NCBI RefSeq assembly: GCF_028372415.1
Contig: NC_092876.1
Location: forward strand, 63,640,885 to 63,704,884
Length of the DNA: 64,000 nt
From: Notamacropus eugenii
Taxonomy: Eukaryota; Chordata; Mammalia; Diprotodontia; Macropodidae
Direction of reading: 5' to 3'
Part shown: positions 52,915-64,000 of the stretch, one piece after another
Numbering within the stretch: the first letter of the stretch is position 1
How the letters are laid out: each line of letters opens with the position of its first letter
The notes under the pieces: generated by a model
Told to the model about the DNA's origin: nothing
What the model saw: the letters and a program-made list of their open reading frames with translations, nothing else
Databases searched by the model: none
Program-made: the position numbers and the translations under genes

Positions 52915-53070
52915 GCCTGGGTTCTAAAGCTTTTGGCAATCTGGATTCCTCCTCAGAATAACATTTTTAAATAATTTTTAACGCTAAATGTGAGTTAGAG
53001 TTGCATGAAAATAAAGGTCATTTTGTTCAATGACACCATGGACCTTAATGCAAATCACAGTTTTAAATCA
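52915..53070 (+). mobile_element. Possible hAT-type MITE remnant
   Basis: 'cttttggcaatctggattcc' and 'tcagaataacatttttaaat' match the left part of the family seen at 36540. The right half is unclear. Confidence 0.45.
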
Positions 53071-53516
53071 ACTGAAAAATATTTGAAGAAAGGACATCAG
53101 CAAGGCAGGTCGGGAGATGAATGGTTCCTGGTCCTAAACATTTGTTAAATGACTGGAGTCAACGATCTCTAAGGTTCTCCTTTCCATCTCCAGACTTATA
53201 ACAGCTAAATCTCAGATTATCTAGTAGGCCTCTCTTTCTATATGAATTAAGCCAGACATCTTCTATAAATATCTACTTCAGTAAAACTGCAACCAAAGAA
53301 CTTAAATCATGCCAGAACATCCAAGTAGTTTCATTATTAAAAGATTTAATCTTATATTCAAACTAGCAAGATAATTAGTTTAGTGATTCAATGGAATTTT
53401 TGGGCAAAATAAAACTATACTAAAAGATAAATTTGCATAAATTAAGCTTTGCTAAGCACTCTGACTTAAAATAATCCAAGACCTGATCATATAATTTAAG
53501 GTCAAACAATGACTGG
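53071..53516. other. Mostly unassigned, AT-rich
   Basis: A short MIR-like end at 53135-53195 ('tctctaaggttctcctttcc'). The rest is unrecognised. Confidence 0.4.
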
Positions 53517-53705
53517 GGATGTGGTAGAAAAGCATTAGACTGGGAGTCAAGAAACCTGGGTTATAATCAAATCATTGCCATCAATTGACCTTGTGAACTT
53601 GTAATCTAACATCTGTTCCTCTCTGGGGTGGTTTCCTCCTCTGTCACAGAAGAGATTTAGTTCAACTAGGTGGTAGGTGAAGTTCCTTCCCAGTCGAGAT
53701 CTTAA
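53517..53705 (+). repeat. MIR SINE
   Basis: 'gcattagactgggagtcaag', 'tggtttcctcctctgtcaca' and 'ggtgaagttccttcccagtc' identify it. Confidence 0.8.
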
Positions 53706-54994
53706 GGCCCACCATAGCTGTTTCATTCTTCTATGGTTGATATCAGAAGTATTCCCTTTTAAGGCAGGAAGCCATTTTCTGATCTTTAAAAAAAGTCATG
53801 ATTCTGGGCATTTTTCATTGAGACATTTGGTACTGCATTCATGCAAATACAAGAGAAGTTCATTTAAAATATCTACTATTGCTGATGCTTAAAATACACA
53901 GCTTATTACAATTTGGGGGGTGAATGGAGGCAAAGCAGTAAATTAAGTAGGAAAAAAGGACCTTCCTAGGTCCTCTAAAATACACTAAATACTGTGCTCT
54001 ATAAACCTGTCTGCTAAGGCTGAGCACCCTTAGAGAGCTACTAAACAAAACTTGAGTTAGTAGGATGATCTTCTGTTAAAAGCTGTAAACAGACTGAAAT
54101 GTCTTAAAATATAAAAAAAAGGAAAAAAGCAAATAAAGCTAACATAAAACTCTTCTACAGCTGAATTAAAACATGAAACAGGCAAAAAAAAAAATGACTT
54201 ACCAGTCATTTAGACCCCTAAGCTTCTGACATCCCAGACTGAAGGAGGCCTAGAATATATTTAAATAAGTGGCAAAAAGAACATTTTCAAACCCAAATCG
54301 CAGAACCAGAAGATTCCCCATGTGTTTTATCAAAATAAGTTAGAATTGAAAGTCTATTCTGACACAATGGCATTAGAGCCCCAAATCTCTGATTAGTTTC
54401 TCAATGAGGTTTCCTCTTCCAAAGGTTGTTGCACATTTTGAGAAAGATGAATGGCAGAAATTTCAAGAATTAGGAAACAAAGTACTTCATTAATATCCAA
54501 TAAATACCTGCCATGGGAACTGAAGGAGACAGGACAGAAGAGTCACGAAATCAAAGAAAATTTTGAAGCTCCTTTCCTGCAATCTTCTCAGGCCCATTCA
54601 CCAGAATCCATGATCCCCTTATGCTAATGAAGGTCCAAATACGACCAAGGAGCCAGACCATCAACTAACCCAGAAATTTCAGCTTCCTATCAGGCCCTCT
54701 GTAATATCCTAGGATCTAACCTGTTTATCAGGAAGTAAATTTACTCTTGGTTAAGTCTTACAAATAAACAGTACAAAATTGTTAGTTAATACTTTAAATT
54801 TTAAAACTGATATAAATGTAAAAGCAAAGATATCCCATGAGACTGGAAACCTTGAGATTGGGGACTCAGATTATAGCTTCATATCTGTATCAATCAACTC
54901 TTTATTAAACCCCTCTCTCCCTCCACTTAAGTGACACACAAATACAAATGAGATCAGAAATCCATTGGCATTCGTAATCTTTATTTTTTTTAAT
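53706..54994. other. Repeat-poor sequence
   Basis: AT-rich, without recognisable families except a weak reversed L2 tail at 54885-54950. No exon-like frame. Confidence 0.4.
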
Positions 54995-55215
54995 CATTCT
55001 ACCCCTCTACCTTGCTTACTTATTCCCCCTAGAATCCCTAGCTTCCTTCAAAACACAGCTCAGGTTCTGAAACATACAGGCCTTCCCCTGTCCTTGTAAA
55101 TAACTATTACTTCTGTTTTCACCAAGTACACACGCTGTACACGCTTACAAATGTTGTTTGATTATTTTTAGTCTTTGTACCGCTGGCACACAGCAAGACC
55201 TTAATAAACAGTCGT
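54995..55215 (+). repeat. L2 3' end
   Basis: 'ctagcttccttcaaaacaca', 'tttagtctttgtaccgctgg' and 'cttaataaacagtcgttg' identify it. Confidence 0.7.
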
Positions 55216-56384
55216 TGCGCAGAGGTGAATCAAAGCCACAAGGATGTCTCTGGGGTGCCACACAATCTCTTTGGTTCTTTTCCCTCCCAAAGTAAACTAC
55301 TAAAGTCCTCACCATGACATTGAGTTGACCTTGGGTTCTTGAAGTCAAGCCTGAAGCACCAACTCTGGCAAGTGCCCCTGAGAATAGGCTGGAGTGGATG
55401 GTGTGTCTGTTGTCAGAGCAGCCACCTAGCTAGGCACAGAACAAATCAGAAGCACAGGTTTGGCGGGGTTTTTTTTAGCAGCAGTAACTTTCAAGACTAA
55501 TTTCTAAGTTAGAGGCTGTGATCTGTAGTGATAAAGGAAGTCCTTATTCACCAAGCAGCTGATCCTTGGAAGTACCAGAGGAATCAGCCTCTACTTAAGA
55601 CCTCACTGTCACCTCTGGTACATCTTAGTGTGAAAGGAATCCTGAGCTCTCAAAGTGTAAGTTGGCAGAATGAGCGCTGGCCAAGTGGAAGGGCTTCTAC
55701 CTTTCTATAAATGGCAGTGGACTTTCTGAATATGATTCAGGGACCTGCTTGGCTAAGTGAGAAAACACTTGCCACCAAGTGTGCTACAACATTAAAAAAA
55801 AAAAAAATGTCCAGGCTCTAGCAATTCACAAAGATCACCTACCTAAGCAGAGGAAGGGCTGGGATTTTCATGGGCACAAAGAACACTCAACCAATGAAAA
55901 ACAAGGCCTCCAATGACCAAAACTGTAACAATTCCCATTTTGTTGTGGACCATGATAGTGGTGGAATTGGGGAGGCTAGAGTGAAATATAACCATTCCAT
56001 TACTCCCATACTCCTGCATCTTGAGGTGGGATTGTTGCAAGTAAAGAAATCATGTTATAACCCTGGGGCAGTGTGCATTACCTTGCCAGCCAGGTAGATT
56101 GATTGGGACTCAGACCTTTTGGCCAAAAGTGCATAAAAACAGTCCTGGAGTTTGCAGTGAAGAACTCAGAAGACTCCAGGAAAATGTCCTTATTTTTAAC
56201 TCTCTTGACAGCTGCTTTTATCTTTATTTTTTTAAATCTTTCCAGAACTGTTTTTTAAATGCCTTAAGATCAGTTTCTACCTGAGGGCACTGGAATAGGA
56301 TTTTGTTAAAAGGATTGTTTATTCGACCTTTTGGGGTTCTAAACCACTCTACCCACTGCCAAACAGCAAGCCTGACCAAAGTCT
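55216..56384. other. Repeat-poor sequence
   Basis: Nothing recognised beyond an A15 run at about 55793-55807. Confidence 0.4.
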
Positions 56385-56460
56385 ACAAGTGTCTGAAGGT
56401 TTACAAAGTGCTCTTCTTACAACAATCCTTTGAAGTAGGAAGTAAAACCAACATGTAAAA
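56385..56460 (-). repeat. MIR-type SINE fragment
   Basis: 'gaaggtttacaaagtgctct' and 'aacaatcctttgaagtagga' identify it. Confidence 0.7.
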
Positions 56461-56608
56461 AAAAAAGAAAAACCCACCCTAGCTCAAGGTGCTCTGTTCA
56501 CATAAATCCTGGTTCACATGTGGCACAGTTAAACTGAAGACAAGGATATAAGCAGGAAAAATGAGTGCAGAGGAGGGCAGCAGAACAATCACCAGCTCCC
56601 TGCAATCT

Positions 56609-56656
56609 GACAGACTGACAGACAGACAGACAGACACACACACACACACACACACC
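56609..56656. repeat. (CAGA)n(CA)n microsatellite
   Basis: Compound tract: about six CAGA/GACA units then 11 CA units. Confidence 0.95.
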
Positions 56657-56669
56657 CGCATGCTACCTC

Positions 56670-57400
56670 TAAGTCCTTCCCGTCCCTAGCTCCTTCCCTC
56701 CTCTCTGATGAAGAGATGGCCTTCTCATCAAGGCCAAACCTCTACACAGACCTTGATCCCATCGCCTCCTATCCTCTCCACAAGATTCTGCCCACCATCA
56801 TCTGAACTCTCTTCTCTTCTGGCTCCTTCTCAGCTGCCTACAAACACATCCACACCTCCCCATCCTTGACCCAAACATCCCCAACTCTCATACCGTCTTT
56901 TCTCCCCTTCTAGTTTGATAAAGCTGTCTATCAGTGACACCACTTTTCTCAATGTCTTCTAACCCTATGGCAGGTTGCCTTTCCAAATTCACTGTTCCAC
57001 TAAAACTGCTCTCTCCACAGTTACCGGTGCTACAAGTGTCCCTTCAGAACCCTCATTCAGGTCATAAAAGGAGCTAAATAATTCAGTAGGCTTGGAAGTA
57101 GTTTGGTTACATTTTAATGAAGGAAAGGGAAGGAGAAAGGATTATGCTAAAGAACAAAGGAGAAAGGAAGGAAACTACTGGCTGAATTGCCCAAATCTGC
57201 CCCTTCCCAGTCTTCGTGCTTCTTGATTCTTGCACAATCCTGGAAACTCTCCAGCCTGGGTTTAGGTGTGTCACGGTGGTCTCCTCGTTCTCTTCCTACA
57301 CATTAGACCACTGCTTTTCTCAGTCTTCTTCACTAGATCCTTCACCCAAGCCATGCCCACCAATCATGAGTGTCCTTGAGGGCAGGTATTTTCTCCTTTA
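56670..57400 (+). mobile_element. LINE L2 RT region, forward
   Basis: 56670-57060 follows the L2 RT start ('accttgatcccatcgcctcc', 'gctgcctacaaacacatcca', 'aaactgctctctccacagtt'). 57180-57400 continues it ('gtgtcacggtggtctcctcg', 'acccaagccatgcccaccaa'). A 120-base unrelated stretch lies between. This is a more 5' part of L2 than the other copies carry. Confidence 0.7.
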
Positions 57401-57784
57401 TATCGGCCCCACTAAAGGTTCTTCGACAATGGAAAACCGAAAATGGCAAATTCACATTTTCTACTTCCCTCAATTTTTATTCATGATAGCAGTTCTTGGA
57501 GCAAGACACCATCTACTTATAAGTAAAGAGTATCAGAATGGGAATTAAGAAAAGTGGACTCTGGTCTTGGCTGCCATAGAATTCTAAATGAGAAATGCTC
57601 ATCTCAGGCTGTGTCAATGGGATTTTCATAGGGTCTCTGAATCATGTTCTGCTCCAGGTCATTCAGGAATTAAGTAGGGAGAGTCAGGATTTGAACCTAT
57701 CTCCTATGGGCTCTGCCTTTACTACTATCCTGAGAGAACTAGGTGTTTGACATCATATCATTTTCCATTTAAAAAAAAGGTCCT
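57401..57784. other. Unassigned sequence
   Basis: No repeat recognised. Confidence 0.35.
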
Positions 57785-57890
57785 GTGGTTTTGACTTGAG
57801 AACAGTCTGGAAGCCAGAAGACATGGGTTTTTGTCACAGGTCTATCACTTTCTCACTGTGTGAAGCAGGGCAAGTCACTTTCCAATTAAG
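57785..57890 (+). repeat. MIR SINE fragment
   Basis: 'agtctggaagccagaagaca' and 'gtgaagcagggcaagtcact' identify it. Confidence 0.65.
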
Positions 57891-58439
57891 TTAGGTTCCT
57901 AAGAATACAGAAGGAAGGCACATGCTTAGATGTGTATTCTCTTGGTAACAAGCAGTTTGGGAATTTTCCAGGATTTGCAGAAAATGGACGTGTTAGCTCC
58001 TTGCCTGCCTGAGGCATCCTGGGAGAGTATCTTGTCAAAGTCCCCAAAATCTAACATAATACTAGAGGATTAAAGTATGGCTCCATGGAGACTAGAAAAC
58101 TAGAGGATGGTAATATCCAAGGAAGACGCAGGACAGCCAGGGCCTAGGGACTGAAAACCCAGAATTAGAATGCAGAACCTCAGTGCTGAAACAGAAACGA
58201 GAAGTAACTTAATCCCACTCCTGACTCGAAGGAATGCCTTCTACAACATACCTGATAAATGTAGCCATCATCACCACCATCATTTACCAAAGCACTCTAT
58301 TTTTTTTGATTTGGGGCAGCCTATAGCATCTGCCTCCTCTGTCACTGATCCTAATTCATCTTTCTGGTACCCACACAGAACCAGAGAATCCACTTAACCA
58401 CTGTCTCCTGAAAGACAATTTGTTCCTCTCCAAAAGAGA
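57891..58439. other. Unassigned sequence
   Basis: No repeat recognised. Confidence 0.35.
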
Positions 58440-58520
58440 TGGCTTAATTTTTATTTGGTATCCACAATATCTGGTCTGGTCCAAAGCAGGAACTTAATAA
58501 ATGTTTGATGACTGATAACC
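58440..58520 (+). repeat. L2 3' end
   Basis: 'aaagcaggaacttaataaat' and 'gtttgatgactgat' only. Confidence 0.5.
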
Positions 58521-59084
58521 TCCAGATATTTGAAAATGATGACTTAATCCCCTTCAATCTTTTCTTTTCCAAAATAAATATCCCCCCACTTCTTTCAACA
58601 ATTCACATGACAAAACTTTAGATCATTTGTCAGAGGTTTTGTCTCCAGATCACAGCAGATAACAGATCAAATCCTTCATGATAAGTACTCAAGGACTGTC
58701 TAAATTCATTTTCTATGCTAGAATTTATTGTACAATAAAGCAAGTGAGCCTTAATTAGGCACTCAGAATTTGGGGCAAGGGAAGGGTGAGGTGGTGATTT
58801 GGGCTATGCTATTTGTTGAAATGTTATCTAACTTGAATATTTCTGCTGTATCAGAAGCTCCAACCTATGCTAACCTTTAATCTGCTCCCCAAACTCTAGA
58901 CTAAACTCTAAGAACAGCAGACATGACTCATTTGGGAGAGACCAATCTTCTTCAAATACTGCTCTCCACTTCACTCCCACACACATCTATCATTTGGCTG
59001 ATGTTTCTTCATAAGTAAAAAGCCCAGATGAGGTATTATTTTTCAACTCCCTCTTAAGACATAACAGACTTACTTACACACACT
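58521..59084. other. Unassigned sequence
   Basis: No repeat recognised. Confidence 0.35.
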
Positions 59085-59440
59085 ATTAGAGCAAGAAATT
59101 TTAGAACTTACAAACTCTTACAGAGAAAGCGAAAAGCATCTTTCAGTAGGTCACACAGGTAAGTCACTGATGGCACTGGGAGATTGACCATCTCGATTCC
59201 CCATCCAGGGCTCTTTTCTATCTTGTCCTCCCACACCAACCTCCTAATGAACATTTTACATTTGACACAGATCACAGTCATGTAAGAAACAGAGAATTAT
59301 ATTCTCAAACTGTGTCAGTTAACAGGTATTTGCTGGATGTCTTTATGAGAGAATTCTATTCAGGGTTTTGGGAGGTAAAAAACATTGGAGAAAGGACAGG
59401 CTCCCTACCTATGAGAAACTTAAAATCTAGCTGGAGGGGA
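59085..59440 (-). repeat. MIR then L2 fragment, both reversed
   Basis: 59085-59230 has 'cagtaggtcacacaggtaag' and 'ccccatccagggctcttttc'. 59318-59440 has 'caggtatttgctggatgtct' and 'cctacctatgagaaacttaa'. Confidence 0.55.
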
Positions 59441-59764
59441 GCCAACCCTCCCCCTTCCCAAATAATCTATCAATAAAGACAATGTGCCAATAAAGTAATG
59501 AATCGATCAAGGGTAACAAATTCTGCTATTAGAGCAGGGAAAGCATGTTAGAGAAAGAACATTGTATGTTCAAGAAATAACAGAAAGACACAGTACTAGA
59601 AATAAGTTATAAGTAGGGGACAGCAAGCTGGTTAACTTGGGCAGAATGAATGTTGGGAAGAGATAAGAATAAGCAGCTCTAGAAAGGAAAAATGGGGGAA
59701 AAGAAATGGGGGGAGGGGGATTTGATAGAAGTCCTTGAATACCAAGCTTCATTTGCTTGATAAA

Positions 59765-60840
59765 ACATTAAGAGTCAACTACATGTCAGGCACTGTGCTA
59801 AGTGCTGGCGATGCCAGGAAAGGTAAATATAGGAGCTCACAAAGAGTGTCTAAAGAAAATATAAGCTAGATCAGTAAGAAGAAACTTTAACCAGGTAAGA
59901 CTGCTGAGGCAGTTGCAGTAATTCAAGAGGAAAAAAAAGATAAATCTTAGACTGCTCTTGTGACTATAGTGCCCAAATGTAAATGGAAAGAGTGTGATGG
60001 AAATCAGCAAGGCTTAGTGCATATTGAGGGGAGGGGGGAGTGTAAAACTAACGCTGCAGTTGGGCCACCAATAGAGCAATACCATATGTAAAGGCAGAAG
60101 GGGGTCAGGGGGGAATGCAGCAGGGAAGAAAATGAATAATTGTGGTTTAACATTAAGGTTCATGCATACTCTATGCAATCAGAGATATGAGACCAGAAAG
60201 ACGGCGAGACCAAGATGGAAGAAGGAATCCAGGGAATACGTGGATATGATGATAATGACAATAATGATGTTGGTAATGATACCTAGAATTTACACAGCAC
60301 TTTAAGGTTTGTAAACTGCTTTTGCATACATTATCTTATTTGATCCTTACAACAATCCTATGAAATAGGTGTTATTATTATCCCCATTTTTGGAGACCAG
60401 GAAATTGAAACTGAAGGGACTCATCCCAACCCACACAGTAACCAACTGAGCTGGGCTCTGAATTCAAGTCTTACCTGATTCAAGTCCAGTGATCTCTCCA
60501 TCCACTGTACCACATGGTTACCTCATGAATAGAAGCTGAAGCCACAACAATAGATTAGGTACCTAAGAAAGGGCACAGAAAAAGGAAAAGCCCAAAGCCC
60601 TAAGCTTGAGTCTTGGGGAAATGCTTAACAAAGCCAGAATCAAGAGGAAAGAGGGGAGCCAGGAGGAAACAAAGCACAAAGCGGTAGCAGAAACATGGCA
60701 CTAAAGACATTAGAAGAGTAATTTGGAGGTCACTGGTGTTAAATGCAGCTGGGGACAGCTCAGAAAGGATTAGAACTAGGGAAAAAACAGTAATTCACTT
60801 GGCCACAGAGAAGGCTGCTTCAGTTTTGTTCTGTGGTTTA
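59765..60840 (-). mobile_element. LINE L2, reversed, split by a SINE
   Basis: The 3' tail is 'tgtcaggcactgtgctaagt'. Body matches include 'gctgaggcagttgcagtaat', 'gagtcttggggaaatgctta' and 'ggtgttaaatgcagctgggg'. The reversed SINE at 60265 sits inside. Confidence 0.65.
60265..60522 (-). repeat. tRNA-derived SINE with L2-like tail, reversed
   Basis: 'cagcactttaaggtttgtaa', 'atccttacaacaatcctatg' and 'attatccccatttttggaga' come first. 'ctccatccactgtaccacat' ends it as the reversed A-box region. Nearly complete. Confidence 0.85.
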
Positions 60841-61337
60841 TTACTGGTTAACTGTGAAATAACATTAACTGCTCTCAGTTGGTGTGTTTCAGCTCATCCA
60901 TTACTGAAACACAACTGAACTGGCTCCCCACGTAATAGAGGATAACCTTGTTTAGGCAGATCCCTATCAGTGGTTCAAGCAAGTCAATTACCCCACAAGG
61001 CCTAATGAGGATCAATTTGGAATAAATTTAACAGTGTCTCTTTCGAAATGCATCTGTATTTATAGTGAGATGTGGACATGTAAGATTTAGAACCAAAATA
61101 AACCTTTGGGTCATTAATCCAATTTTCTGCATTTTGTAGATGAGGTAAATGAATTTACCAAAGTAAGGTTATAATGTGGTTTGGGAAAGATAAGCTGGTA
61201 TAATATCAACTGTACTGATGGAATAGCTCCAGCTTTGATCATTAGATCAAAGTGCATTAAGTGCATTAAGCAACAGAAAATAGTTTCTCCAATTTAAGAT
61301 TTAAACAATCAGGACACTACTCAACACCCCCTCACTT
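60841..61337. other. Mostly unassigned, one MIR remnant
   Basis: 61080-61170 is reversed MIR ('tgcattttgtagatgaggta'). The rest is unrecognised. 'aagtgcattaagtgcattaag' at about 61250 is an 11-base tandem repeat. Confidence 0.45.
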
Positions 61338-62766
61338 CAGGGGTTCTTAACTGAGTGTCTATGAATCTATTTTTAAAACATGTTTTGATAACAATAAGTC
61401 AAAATGGGTACACAATTTAGATATAAAAGTTGATACTATAAACAAACTGGAAGATCAAAGAATAGTTTACCTATCAAATTTATGGAGAATGGAAGAATTT
61501 ATAACCAAATAAGAGAGGGAACCTTATGAAATGAAAAATAAATAATTTTGATTACATTAAATTGAAAAGTTTTTGCACAAAGTCAATGCAATCAAGATTG
61601 GGAGGGAAATAGGAAACCTGGGAAAGAATTTTTGCAACTAGTGTATGTGATAAAGGCCTCATTTCTACAATACACAGAGAACTAAGTCGAATTTATAAGA
61701 ATACAAATCATTCCCCAATTGATAAATGGCCAAAGGATATGAACAGGCAGTTTTCAGATGAAGAAATTAAGGTTACCTGAAGTCATATAAAAATGCTCTA
61801 AATCACTATTGAACAGAGAAATACAATTCAAAACATCTCTGAGGTACCACAACATACCTATCGGACTGGCTAACATTCCAAAACAGGAAAATGATAAATG
61901 CTGGACAGAATGTGGGCAAATTGGGACACTAATACACTGCTGGTGGAGCTGTGAACCGATCCAACCGTTCTGATGAGCAATTTGGTACTATGCCCAAAGT
62001 ACTATAAAAATGTGCATACTCTTTCACCCAGCAATACCACATCTAGGTCTATATCTCAAAGAGATCATACGAATGGGAAAAAGACCCACATGTACAAAAA
62101 TATTTATAGCAGCTCTTTTTGTGGTGACCAAGAACTGGAAATTGAGGGGATGCCCATCAACTGGTGAATGACTGAACAAGTTGTGGTGTATGGATATAAT
62201 GGAATACTATTGTGCTATAAGAAATGATGAGCAGGACGACTTCAGAAATACTTGAACAAACTGATGCTAAGTGAAGTGAGCTGAACCAGAACACTGTACA
62301 CAGTAACAGCCACAACATGCAGGGACTAACTCTGACACACTTATCTCTTCCTAGCAATGCAAGAACTCCAAAGGACATGATGGAAAATGCTATCCACGTT
62401 CAGAAAAAAACAAAACAAAGCTAGGAAGTCTGAATGCAGATTAAAGCATATTATTTGCTCTTTTTTTCCTTTTGTTTCTTCCTTCTTTCTCATGGTCTCT
62501 CCCGCTGGTTCTAATTCTTCTTTACAACATGACTACTGTGAAAAAAGGTTCAATATGAATGTATATGTAGAGGCTGTATCAAATTACATGCCATCTTAGG
62601 GTGAGGGAGGGGAGAGATGGGGAGAAAATTTGGAACTCAAAATCTTATGGAAGTGAATATTGAAAACTAAAAAACAAATTAATTAAAACCATCTCCTGAG
62701 AAGTGGTCCATAGGCTTTACTGAATGCCAAAGCGGTCCATGACACAGAGAAGGTTAAGATCCTCTG
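61338..62766 (-). mobile_element. hAT-type MITE, reversed, split by L1
   Basis: The left piece 61338-61390 begins 'caggggttcttaactgagtg', a clean family end. The right piece 62691-62766 contains 'aagtggtccataggctttac' and ends 'gagaaggttaagatcctctg', the other inverted end. About 65 bases of the family middle are missing at the L1 joint. Confidence 0.8.
61391..62690 (+). mobile_element. L1, 5'-truncated
   Basis: It enters ORF2 near KWVHNLDIKVDTINKL. It then reads through the SKIYREL-type and MANRHM-type blocks and the C-terminal region (MCILFHPAIPHL-type, then NWKLRGCPSTGE). It ends with a short 3'UTR and 'tgaaaactaaaaaacaaatt'. Frames are broken. No clear target duplication remains. Confidence 0.88.
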
Positions 62767-62839
62767 CCTTAAGGCACCCCAACTCCTTTCTCCCTCTGGA
62801 CATCAAGGTTAAGTTCATTTTAGTTCTAGTTCAAGTTAT

Positions 62840-63010
62840 TTCACTCATCTATGATCTTGGGCACATCCCTATTCACTATTTCACAAGATGATCTTGGAGA
62901 AAGTTATTTCTTTATGAACCTCAGTTTATTCATTTATACAATGAGGATTTTCATGCTTATCTTCTGTTGCTCACAGGAGTCTTAACAGAAAAGTAAAATG
63001 AGGTTATCCG
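62840..63010 (+). repeat. MIR-type SINE
   Basis: 'ctatgatcttgggcacatcc', 'aacctcagtttattcattta' and 'caggagtcttaacagaaaag' identify it. Diverged. Confidence 0.5.
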
Positions 63011-63203
63011 CTACTAACTCATGGGACCTTGCTCCTCTTTAGGTCTCAGCTCTCCCAGATGTAAGGCATGAGAGCTGGAAAAGAAGATCTCTAGGATGGC
63101 TGAGCTATCTTACCTTTAAACCAAACATCTGAAATTTGAACCAAATGATTTTATATCCTTTGAAAAGTCCTTGTCCACCTCACAATTTATATATATATAT
63201 ATA

Positions 63204-63354
63204 CACCAAGATGGGCTCCAAATGGATAGTGAATTAAAAGGTGATATTATTATAAACAAATTAGAGGAATAAGGAGAACACTTTCAATTTCACCAGAGGG
63301 AGAGTTCATGATCAAACAGAAGATAAAATGGACAATTTTGCTTATATAAAATTG
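63204..63354 (+). repeat. Inverted repeat, left arm (151 bp)
   Basis: Reads 'caccaagatgggctccaaat' at its start and 'tgcttatataaaattg' at its end. Base-for-base it is the reverse complement of 63833-63983. An (AT) run lies just outside, to the left. Confidence 0.97.
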
Positions 63355-63832
63355 CACAAAAATTTCTGTGCAAACAAAAATACAATTAAAATTAAGAGGA
63401 CAAAACAGCTAACTAGGGAAAAACATCTACAAGTTTCTGATGTCTCATTTCCAAAATATATAAGGAACTGATTCAAATTTATAAGAATAAGACCCATTCC
63501 TCAATTGATAAATGCTCAAAGGATATGAAGTGACAGTTCTCAATGGAAGATATTCAAGCTATCAACAGCCACATGAAAGAAAATATTCCAAATCACAAAT
63601 CTCATACCCATCAGAATGGCAAAACAGGGAACATTCATTAATGCAGAGCTGGTGGAGCTATGAATTGGCACAGATATTCTGGAAAGTATTTTGGAATTAT
63701 ACTCAAAAAGTGACTAAAACTGTGACCCTTTAACCCAGCAACTAGACCTACATCCCAAAGAGATCAGGAAAAAAGGAAAAGAACTCATACATACAGACAT
63801 AAATATTTATAGATCTATTTTGATTTATAGAT
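63204..63832 (+). mobile_element. L1 ORF2 fragment
   Basis: It enters ORF2 at the same region as the 61391 copy ('accaagatgggctccaaatg') and runs to 'acataaatatttatag', a point about 430 bases before the ORF2 stop. The 3'UTR is missing. The element is followed directly by the inverted copy of its own start. More diverged than the 50048 L1. Confidence 0.85.
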
Positions 63833-63983
63833 CAATTTTATATAAGCAAAATTGTCCATTTTATCTTCTGTTTGATCATGAACTCTCCCTCTGGTGAAAT
63901 TGAAAGTGTTCTCCTTATTCCTCTAATTTGTTTATAATAATATCACCTTTTAATTCACTATCCATTTGGAGCCCATCTTGGTG
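63833..63983 (-). repeat. Inverted repeat, right arm (151 bp)
   Basis: A perfect reverse complement of 63204-63354 by eye. It is followed by (TG)n(TA)n to the window end, so the microsatellite also echoes the left arm's flank. The arm may continue outside the window. Confidence 0.97.
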
Positions 63984-64000
63984 TGTGTGTATATATATAT

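Noticed and set aside
1-64000. A new multi-gene system such as a defence or biosynthetic locus
   Set aside because: No host coding region is convincing; every strong protein match is to LINE reverse transcriptase or ORF1.

Overview
The window looks like intergenic or intronic DNA from a marsupial. I found no intact host protein gene in it. Four things point to a marsupial: tRNA-derived SINEs with the tail 'gcaaaccactccagtatctttgcc' split across several copies, a second SINE family whose 3' tail matches an RTE LINE, marsupial-type L1 (5'UTR starting 'ggcagagtcaaaatggcgg', ORF1, ORF2 and two kinds of 3'UTR), and a BovB-clade RTE. Ancient mammalian repeats (L2, L3/CR1, MIR, hAT-type MITEs) fill most of the rest. 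Family names are from memory of consensus sequences, and no search was run. Repeat ends are good to about 5-30 bases unless a target-site duplication is quoted.

Layout. 1-4.6 kb: a reversed L2 with a (GA)36 tract grown inside it, MIR pieces, a TG-rich tract, a possibly conserved AT-motif block at 2.8-3.1 kb and a 32-bp minisatellite. 4.6-12.5 kb: a reversed L1 split by three RTE-tailed SINEs, then an ORF1-only (HAL1-like) L1 holding a solo LTR, two LTR-like repeats in opposite orientation, and an RTE 3' end. 13.4-18.4 kb: an L2 that holds a 7SL RNA retropseudogene and a SINE, followed by a BovB RTE that holds a lone L1 5'UTR and a 554-bp TA-flanked MITE. 18.4-29.4 kb: scattered MIR, L2 and SINE copies, an L3/CR1, CA repeats and an RFX-type motif. 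29.4-31.7 kb: an L2 split by SINEs and L1. 32-36 kb: old reversed L1 with a SINE, an L2 tail and a younger L1 tail inside it. 36-43.7 kb: L2, MIR, SINE and hAT-MITE copies. 43.7-49.9 kb: the most repeat-poor part, with a weak candidate minus-strand exon and poly(A) signal. 50-52 kb: a 5'-truncated L1 with a 14-bp target duplication. 52-61 kb: sparse MIR and L2. 61.3-64 kb: an L1 inside a hAT MITE, then an L1 fragment bracketed by a perfect 151-bp inverted repeat.

Nothing here works as a multi-gene system. What the window records is a history of nested insertions, from which relative ages can be read. The most unusual items are the perfect inverted repeat at 63.2-64.0 kb, the L1 5'UTR-only insertion, the duplicated SINE/L1 junction, the TA-flanked MITE and the 7SL copy.
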